Part shown: positions 56,371 to 62,871 of the stretch, in pieces | Numbering within the stretch: the first letter of the stretch is position 1 | Layout: the number at the start of each line of letters is the position of its first letter | Assembly (NCBI GenBank): GCA_002803225.1 | Contig: NXFV01000153.1 | Location: 1-62,871, forward strand | Direction of reading: 5' to 3' | DNA from: Gamarada debralockiae | Taxonomy: Eukaryota; Ascomycota; Leotiomycetes; Helotiales; Hyphodiscaceae | Length of the DNA: 62,871 bases | Notes under the pieces: generated by a model | Told to the model about the DNA's origin: nothing | The model's input: the letters and a program-made list of their open reading frames with translations, nothing else | Databases searched by the model: none | Position numbers and translations under genes: made by a program

Positions 56371-57384
56371 TTAAAACAGCTGCGTCTTGTGAGCATAGTA
56401 CAACGCCCCAACAACCGCACCCAGCATCGACGCATAGAACAGCAGATTCCATCCCGTTTCCCTCAGTCTGCGATTGACATACATGCCCGTCACGCGATGG
56501 AAGTCGGCGCCACCATTGTTATGCGGGAACGGAAGATCTGGGATCTGCTTGCTTAAGAATTTACACAGTGGTTCCCTGCGAAAAAAACTCCGGTCAGATA
56601 AACAAATCTTCCCTTACGATCATCATGTTCGGGCTAAAAAATCTCACCAGCCTTGCTCGACTCTGAACTCCAAAAGTCGTCCCTCCGCCAATTTCCTCAC
56701 ACGCTCATTATGCTCGATAAAGATCCGCTTGCCATTCTTCTTGAAGTCCCCCTCCCATTGCCAATCCCACAATTTCCAGGATTTAAACTGCGTTAACCTA
56801 CCATCGGGATGCATGATATTAACGAACGCTCCAATCCAGGAATCGCGATGCGTTATAATAGAGGAGAGGACGGAATTATACCAGGAGTCGACATCGCGAG
56901 TCGTGAGGATGACTTTGGCGTCTGGGTAGGCAGTGAGGAGTTCGAGGCTGAATTGGCAGCAGGGGATGTCTGTGACGGCATTGCAGTGGCCGAGGAGTTG
57001 GCTAATAATAAGGGATATGAGTACTTAGTGATATGGAAGATGCCTGATCTCAGTGAAGGGTACTCACTCCCAGTCTTTCTTCTCAAAGGGCTTCCCGATG
57101 CCTTCGTACTTTGCCAGTGCAGCTTCATACCACATATTTGCGTCTGTTGGATTTTCAAATCCAACGCTGAAGCCATGGTACCTAGGTTTCTTTCGTTAAC
57201 TATTCAAATTCTCTAGGTCGAAAACCGGGAAGGGAAGTTGTACACGTCGTTATAACCCAAGACCTTTAGAGCAGTTCGCATTGCTATTCATAGTTTTAGC
57301 AATTTTCGGATCGTATTACCAAAAATATCATTTATAGTTACAATCTGTGCCCGTACGACTCAGTCCCAAGCAGAGAACCTCCAT
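56371..57384 (-). CDS. Sulfotransferase-family P-loop protein with C-terminal membrane anchor, five exons
   Basis: Exons 57384-57342, 57283-57244, 57181-57068, 57001-56648 and 56575-56371 give 251 residues. All four introns (58-72 bases) have GT..AG ends, and every join keeps the frame. The product starts MEVLCLGLSRTGTDSMRTAL, the P-loop of the fungal sulfotransferase family that binds the PAPS phosphates, followed by KVLGYNDVYHGFSVGFENP, HCNAVTDIPCCQFSLELLTA, YPDAKVILTTRDVDSWYNSV (the second nucleotide-binding block) and FIEHNERVRKLAEGRLLEF. The C-terminus has one hydrophobic helix (NLLFYASMLGAVVGALYYA) and a short KTQLF tail, so it is likely tail-anchored. The family is expanded in fungi; substrates are mostly unknown. 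The gene is intact although it sits among decayed DNA. No exon is long enough to be seen as an ORF. Confidence 0.85.
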
Positions 57385-57941
57385 GGGACGGTCGCGTGTG
57401 CATGTCCTCCTGTCAATATGGGTAACAACTGGTTTGAAGTCCGGCGGTGCCATTTTGGGTGGATTGGCACACCTCGCAGCCGTTGAATGCCCCACAAGGA
57501 AATTAAAGGAAATTATCAATACCACGAAAAGCGTTGTGGATGCCCTGGATCAGTAAATAAAACTGGATTGGGATGTCTGTTGAGTTAAGCTTATATATTT
57601 ATTTTCATCTCCGCAATCTGGAGGGGACTAATCGTGGCCATGAAAGGAGAAAACGAACCTGCTGACCAGCCCTTCGCTATTCTTACTAGAAAAATAGGTA
57701 TAACACGCAGTCAGCTCTCATGTTTGGTGGATGACCTTACGTGAGACTCGGCGTATTTTTATTTTCGGGACCTCAAAGGGTTCGGTAAGACTACGAAGAT
57801 CGTGGCATAAAGTGCCAGGATTATAGGTTGTACTCCACTAAAGGCCCCTGTAGGTTGCTAGGGAGCCCTGTAACACCTCGTCAATTCACTTTCTTCTCAC
57901 AGGGCTCTGAGTCTCTTCTTCTCCCACCATCGCCCTACAAC
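57385..57941. other. Intergenic stretch
   Basis: Upstream region of the sulfotransferase-like gene and of the HET pseudogene, which diverge here. Nothing else is seen. Confidence 0.3.
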
Positions 57942-58790
57942 ATGGTTTGTTGCACCTACTGCTACAACCTAACCTTCGTGGCTGGACCATTGTTGCTTCT
58001 TGGCTGAGTTTGTTTGCTGATCAAGGTAAGAAAAGTCTGTTTATGCCAATTGTTGGTCAGGATAAGATTTTTAGGCAATCCTGCCGCTATCTCTGGAGAT
58101 GTGGCTGGGAGAACAGTTGACACTAGTATTGCGTTCGAAGCCAATATCAAATCGCACTCTCAACCTGTTAAAAGGATGTTTTCTTTAGCATACAGGTTCT
58201 GCAATCATTTCATGCTTTGTACACTCGATACTTGGGCTCAGCCACTTCCTACGTAACTGATCAAGATTGAGTTGATTGATAAGATCTCCATGATCACTCC
58301 AGTTAAGACTCAACCAGGGCAGACAAGTGCTAATGTTGCCCTGAGTCACTGTTGGGGTGTCCATCAAATAATCACTACAGCCGTAAAGACAGTAAGCCAA
58401 CGAAAAGCAAACACACCTGCCTCCCGTTTGCCAAAGGCTTTTAAAGATACCGTCAACTTCTCACATAGGCTTGATATTAGGTACCTATGGATTGATTTGC
58501 TATGTATAATTCAAGATAATGTAGTAGATTGAGAGATAAAGTCATCGAAAGTAGAAATTGTCTACCAGAATGCGACCTTTCCTCTGGCGGCCTCAGTAGC
58601 CTCAAATGGCAAAGGAGGTTGTTTCTTACGATAACTGGGGATATATCGCCGGTGCGAATACGATACAATTCAACAAAAACGCCTCAGCAAGGGAGTCTTT
58701 ATATTGAACGTCGGAGGACAACATGGCGCAGGATCTCGAGCAGTCCCTTTTAATCAAGCGAGCTTGGACGTTGCAGGGGGATTGCTGTCG
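57942..58790 (+). pseudogene. Truncated, stop-ridden HET-domain pseudogene
   Basis: The 5' end reads MVCCTYCYNLTF, like the Cys-containing starts of many HET proteins, then loses frame. From 58272 a frame gives NVALSHCWG, LPKAFKDTVNFSHRLDIRYL and WIDLLCIIQD, which are the classic HET blocks. It meets TGA at 58530-58532, in a place where relatives have Trp. The same frame continues with VYQNATFPLAAS and ASNGKGGC, and 58750-58780 gives KRAWTLQ, the next conserved block. No open frame remains beyond. At least three lesions are visible. It lies 0.45 kb from the Fot1 copy. Confidence 0.75.
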
Positions 58791-59233
58791 AAAGGAATAC
58801 TACAATGCTTTTAAGCTAACTATACTGAGAATGTCAGAGAGCGTCGCGGCGGCGACGGCGGCGTGACATCGCAGGCGTTCGATCTTTTCTCCCGTGTAGG
58901 TCTGCGCCAAATGTCCTGACAATTTCTGTCTTGCCCTTAGGAAGACGGTATATATAACAACTTGCTGATCCGTCTGCTGAGAGACATTCTGGAGCGCATA
59001 GCTCTACGACAGTGTACCTACAAACGTTGATCAGAGAGCTCGCTAAGATATAGTGTTGTGGAGGTTTTGTAGAGCTAATTGTAGTAGCTTATTTTTTTGA
59101 GTTACTAAAACGGTTTCGAGCTAAAAGAGCTCGAGGGCCTAGATCCGGTACCATTTTATTTATAGTACTCGTAATTATAAACTCAGAATATTTATTTTTA
59201 AAATAAGTTTCAATTAATAAACTTATAAATATA
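58791..59233. other. Spacer between HET pseudogene and transposon
   Basis: Starts with a short GC-rich trinucleotide patch (GTCGCGGCGGCGACGGCGGCG near 58845) and turns AT-rich towards the transposon edge. No gene. Confidence 0.35.
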
Positions 59234-61434
59234 CAGTAGAACCTCGCTATAAGCATCCTCGCTATAAGCATACCTCACCAATAAGCATCGAGTTTTGGGT
59301 CCCATTTTTTTTTAGGTGAGCCAATAAGCCTACCTCACTAGAAGCATATACTTAGATAATTAGGGTCCTAATTTTGAGATTACACTTAATTTTACCTTGG
59401 TATGCTTATAATTTTACTACCATAACCACAAATATTATCAGAATAGAGGAGAAAAAGCGCCGCAAAGCTCTAACTAATACTAATCGATTAATGATTCGAA
59501 AGCGCAATTAAACACACCCTCTAGCGCATTAGAAAGACCTTACAAATTAGTTCACCGCTACTATAGGGTATCCCCTTGATCAAAGTCAAATCTCTAGGAT
59601 TTTAGGCCCCAAATTCAATTACCTCGATGGCGAACACATACGAAGGGACATATAAGAGATGAAAGGAAAGAGTAGATTAGCTATAGGAAACTAGCCTAAT
59701 CTTAAGATAGCATTATTCGAATAGTAGCAACGTATAGAGTAGCAAAAAGCCATTATTACAAGAGATATCTTAAAAGAGAAAGCAAGGCAATTATAAGACA
59801 TACTGCCACAGTACAATAGTATTGAGATGCCTAAATAGTCGAATAGATAGCTGGACAAGTTCAAAAAACGATACAAAATTAAGGAGTATATCTAACATAG
59901 AGAAGCTGGCTCTACTATAATCAATGACCCTAATAATATTATACAAATAGAGACACTACGATAGCTTTACAAAGAGTATGAACTTTATAACATTCTTAAT
60001 ATAGACGAAACTGGCCTGAACTAGAAGAGAACTCCTGATCGTACTCTTGTAACACAGTTCTATAGTGGAACTAAGAAGAGCAAAGATCGCATTACTATTG
60101 CGCTTGTGACGGCTGCACCAGATAAGACCCGAAGGAATGGGTGAACGCGCGCTTGTATTGAGAATCTAAAGCTAAAGAAAGAAGAAGAAGAGAGCTTCGT
60201 AAGAAGCTCAGGCTTATGTACAGGACCTGGGACTGCAGTAATGCAGGGTCCTTGCTGGCGCGAGCCAACAAGGGCCCTGAATGTGGCAGCTCCAGTTGAT
60301 TTCCCGGGCCCGGCGGGGGAAATCTAGTATCACGTGATTTAGGCGGGGTTCTGACAATTGTCAAGGCCCCGTGCCGTGACAGCGCTGACTAGTAATGCTA
60401 ATAGTAGTAAGAAGTTCCTACCCTAGGTTATTAGCAAATCAGAAAATCCACGATATTTTAGTAAGATTAATTGCAAGAATTTACAAATTATATATCGGTT
60501 TAATAATACTAAATAGATAACAAGACAGATATATAAGGAATACTTGCGGTAGCTTAATAATAAGATACGGGGCGAAGGAAAGAAGGTTCTGCTATTAATA
60601 GATAACTTCTCTAGTCATAAGCTAGCAGTGCAGTTGGTTAGTGGTTTACAAGGTCTCTCATACGTCCGAATAGCATGGCTTCCTCCAAACACTACGTTTA
60701 TATAGCAACTAATAGATCAAGGGATTATTATAAGCTTTAAGCTTCAATACCGCAAGCTGTGGATTGCGTTTATGCTACAGGAATACGAGGCTAGTAAAAA
60801 TCCATAGAAGACAGTTAACTTGCTAAGAGTAATACAATAGACACGGGCTACTTAGGAAACATTAGTTACAATAGATATAATCTAAAAATACTAGTGGAAA
60901 TCGACCTTAATCAAGAAGCCTACACTTGAAGAGCTTGTACAGATGGTAGAGCTTGAAGGAGATACTATTATTTGTGGACAGTACTAATCGAATCGAATTG
61001 TAAGCCTAGATTATATAACTCCCGATTGAGAACCCCCTTTCTCTTGATGAATTCCTAAACCTAAAAGACGAGATAATTATTGATAAGGAGGATAATATCT
61101 TTGTATCTGTTGTAGACTACTATATAGTTGCTAGGCTAAGTGAGGAGGAGTAATCGAGTAATAAGGAGGAGGTTAAGGAGATAGATACAGCTAAAGCTTT
61201 AAGAGCAGTAGAGATAGTGAAGATGTGGAAGCTACAAAAGGGAGATAGTCAAGATCTTCAAGCACTTGATCGTCTTACAAGGGAAATAGCACGATATAAG
61301 ATCTCTGTAACTTACTAGATAACGATTCATAGGTTTTTCAAGACAAAATAATCAACTCTCTTGATACAAGCATACCTCCCTTATAAGCATACGAATGCGG
61401 CTCCCGATGCTATGCTTATATCGAGGTTCTACTG
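59234..61434 (+). mobile_element. Fot1/pogo-type DNA transposon, inactivated, with nested solo LTR
   Basis: The ends are CAGTAGAACCTCGCTATAAG and its near-perfect reverse complement at 61411-61434, flanked by TA on both sides, the Tc1/mariner target. Without the 277-base insertion at 60105, the element is about 1.92 kb, the size of Fusarium Fot1 (1928 bases). The ends contain repeated TATAAGCAT words. Coding relics on the plus strand keep the order of a Fot1 transposase: NIDETGL (first catalytic Asp), KKSKDRITIAL, WVISKSENPRYF, LLLIDNFSSHK (second Asp), WLPPNTTF and IDQGIIISFK. Many TAG and TAA codons interrupt them, mostly where CAG, CAA or TGG is expected. It is dead and AT-rich, as after RIP. 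Confidence 0.85.
60105..60381. mobile_element. Solo LTR (277 bases) nested inside the Fot1 copy
   Basis: The insert starts TGTGACGGCTGCACC and ends GTGCCGTGACA, and is flanked by GCGCT on both sides (60100-60104 and 60382-60386). Removing it with one copy of GCGCT restores an unbroken transposase frame across ITIAL and TSNANSSKKF. It is much richer in GC than the element around it, and contains a CCCGGGCCCGG core, an ATCACGTGAT site and the same AAAGAAAGAAGAAGAAGAG tract as the solo LTR at 55456. It therefore arrived after most of the AT-biased mutation of its host element, or escaped it. Confidence 0.75.
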
Positions 61435-61456
61435 TATAACAATAAAATTTGAGCGC

Positions 61457-62300
61457 TTAACTAAAAGGGTACTTTGGACCCCTCGTTAGAAGTTGATAAT
61501 TTTGTCGAATCAGACGATATTGTATAGTAAAATCATGTATGTATTGATATATCTCTAAGGAAGGAAAATTGGAGGGTTGCCAGAACCCGAAATATGTACA
61601 CACAACCGTTGCCATAGCAACCAGCTCATCTGACAAATTTCCAGTGAGATAGGTCTTAATTACGCCACGGCATATAAACAGGATAAGCAGACCTGAGCCT
61701 GTCTGAGCAAAGACGGGTGCGAGATCACGTGAATCAAGATGTGGAAGTGTCGAGATTGCCACGATGAAACAGTCTTTCTGGGTGTGATCGGAGGATCGGG
61801 AAATACCAGTTCCTAAGATAAGGAGATTATAAGGGTGGGTATACTTGGAGCTTTGATCGACATCGTTAGTGCTGCCACCGTTCTCCCTTACTGCCCGTTG
61901 AGCCATTTAAGCTAAGCCTTCCACGCCGTCATCGACTATACTGCAGTCTACATTGTTCTCCTTGCGATACTTCTCCTACGCCTCTCGTAGACAATTTGCC
62001 CGCTCCCTTTCGACCTTAATCTGGCCGTATTTTTTCCAACTCTTGACATCGCCTAGTTGGCCCTTCCATCAGGGTGACATCAAATTGGGTTCGAATGTTA
62101 TGACCTCCAACCTATTGCTCGAGGGAAAGCTATAGTCAATGATAGTTCCGTTCAAGAAGTGTCTACTGCGTAACGGATCCGGAGATCTCTGCTCTCCGAT
62201 GTTTTTTTGGTCATAGCTGATAAAGATAATACGGATTGCGATGACCTCGTCAACCTGTCTGTCGCCCTTGCCGTCTATTTCCTCATAAACTCCCGCTTTA
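61457..62300 (-). pseudogene. Degraded gene of unknown function
   Basis: One minus-strand frame is coding-like for about 270 codons but is cut by several stops. Pieces in order are DRQVDEVIAIRIIFISYDQK, RLEVITFEPNLMSP, DVKSWKKYGQIKVERERANC, KYRKENNVDCSIVDD and VRENGGSTNDVDQSSKYTHP, ending at 61457. Two of the stops are TAG (after LREA) and TAA (after VEGLA), both where CAG or CAA would keep the frame. I recognise no domain. It adjoins the Fot1 copy. Confidence 0.4.
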
Positions 62301-62849
62301 ATCCAGCTACGGAGTTTACCTTGTCAGTCTCTTGGACTCAAAACGGTATAGGAAGTCTTATTGTAGGTTCTTTGGTGGTGGTGGCATTGTGCAAGATCAG
62401 CCGAGGCTGTACTAGATGGCCAGTTAGTGAATGGCGTGTAGTTGAAAATGTCTATGAGATGTTCTAGAGAGAGGGAGTGATGTGAAAAGCTTTGCAGCTT
62501 AAATAGCAAAGAAATTCGCTGGTCTTGACGAGGAATTACATCGTTCGGTGGTGAGTAGAAATCACGATACTGGAAAAGTCAATAGACAAAGTCGGCGAGA
62601 TCGTGGAGATCGGCCATTGAAAAATTCACCTTGGTTGAGGGAAAGATCTTTGCCCTGTGGCGTACGAGTTTGAGAGAGAAGATATGTGTTGAGAGAGGTT
62701 GTCTGGAGTTAAGCGAGGGGGAGGAATCACAACTACAAAGCAGCTGGCTCAGAACAGGCTCGGCATTGTCCTGCTTAATTTCAGGAATGCTTTGGCTTAG
62801 AAATTCAATCGAATTTCGTATCTGGCTCCACTCTGTTGGGGTGGTGGTT

Positions 62850-62871
62850 GGGGGGGGGGGGGGGGGGGGGG
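62850..62871. repeat. 22-base G run at the window end
   Basis: The sequence ends in 22 or more consecutive G, preceded by GGGGTGGTGGTT. It is not a TTAGGG telomere. A homopolymer at the very edge suggests a contig end where assembly stopped, or an artefact of two-colour sequencing. Confidence 0.6.

Noticed and set aside
60095..60364. Minus-strand 89-codon frame
   Set aside because: It lies almost wholly within the solo LTR and crosses its border; chance ORF.
1..62871. tRNA, rRNA or CRISPR features
   Set aside because: I looked for TTCGA-type T-loops with matching A-box sequence and for evenly spaced identical repeats and found none; a tRNA with unusual arms could still be missed by eye.

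Overview
The window looks like a filamentous ascomycete (Pezizomycotina). Genes carry short introns of about 48-95 bases with GT..AG borders and CTAAC-like branch points. The gene set includes HET-domain proteins, a CFEM-like GPI mucin, an NRPS-like enzyme and a Fot1-type transposon. Leotiomycetes is my best guess for the class, but that is inference from gene flavour only.

Layout. 0.3-2.6 kb: an intact two-exon HAM1-like (DUF5923/DUF4449) gene. 2.8-15.6 kb: a damaged tract rich in allorecognition-type genes. It holds a broken protein-kinase-like gene, a HET gene with one frameshift, a membrane protein with duplicated Cys-rich modules, several dispersed repeats and a second broken kinase-like gene. 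16.3-29.3 kb: a conserved core with a BAR-SH3 endocytic protein, a ZGRF1/Mte1-like protein, and two neighbouring same-strand genes. These two each combine a C-x2-C-x6-C-x3-H half zinc cluster with C-terminal membrane segments. 32-38.4 kb: an NRPS-like A-T protein lacking a third domain, a DJ-1/PfpI protein, and a GNAT acetyltransferase facing its own degraded paralogue tail to tail. 41.4-43.7 kb: a CFEM-like, Ser/Thr-rich, GPI-type wall protein. 46.1-48.6 kb: an intact HET protein with a spliced N-terminal Zn2Cys6 cluster. 49.5-52.4 kb: small genes, a DUF427 protein and the ESCRT-III subunit Did2/CHMP1. 53.5-62.9 kb: an AT-rich, decayed right flank. It holds a broken unknown gene, a solo LTR, one intact five-exon sulfotransferase-like gene, a HET pseudogene, and a Fot1 copy with a second solo LTR nested in it. 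The window ends in a 22-base G run.

How it fits together. Housekeeping genes (BAR-SH3, ZGRF1-like, Did2, HAM1-like) are intact and intron-consistent, so the breaks elsewhere are not general noise. Breaks concentrate in kinase-like and HET genes and in the transposon-rich right end. Many premature stops are TAG/TAA where CAG, CAA or TGG would keep the frame, as expected after repeat-induced point mutation (RIP). Others are single-base changes in homopolymers, which could also be assembly errors. The strongest candidate for something undescribed is the pair of membrane-anchored half-zinc-cluster genes at 22.6-29.3 kb.
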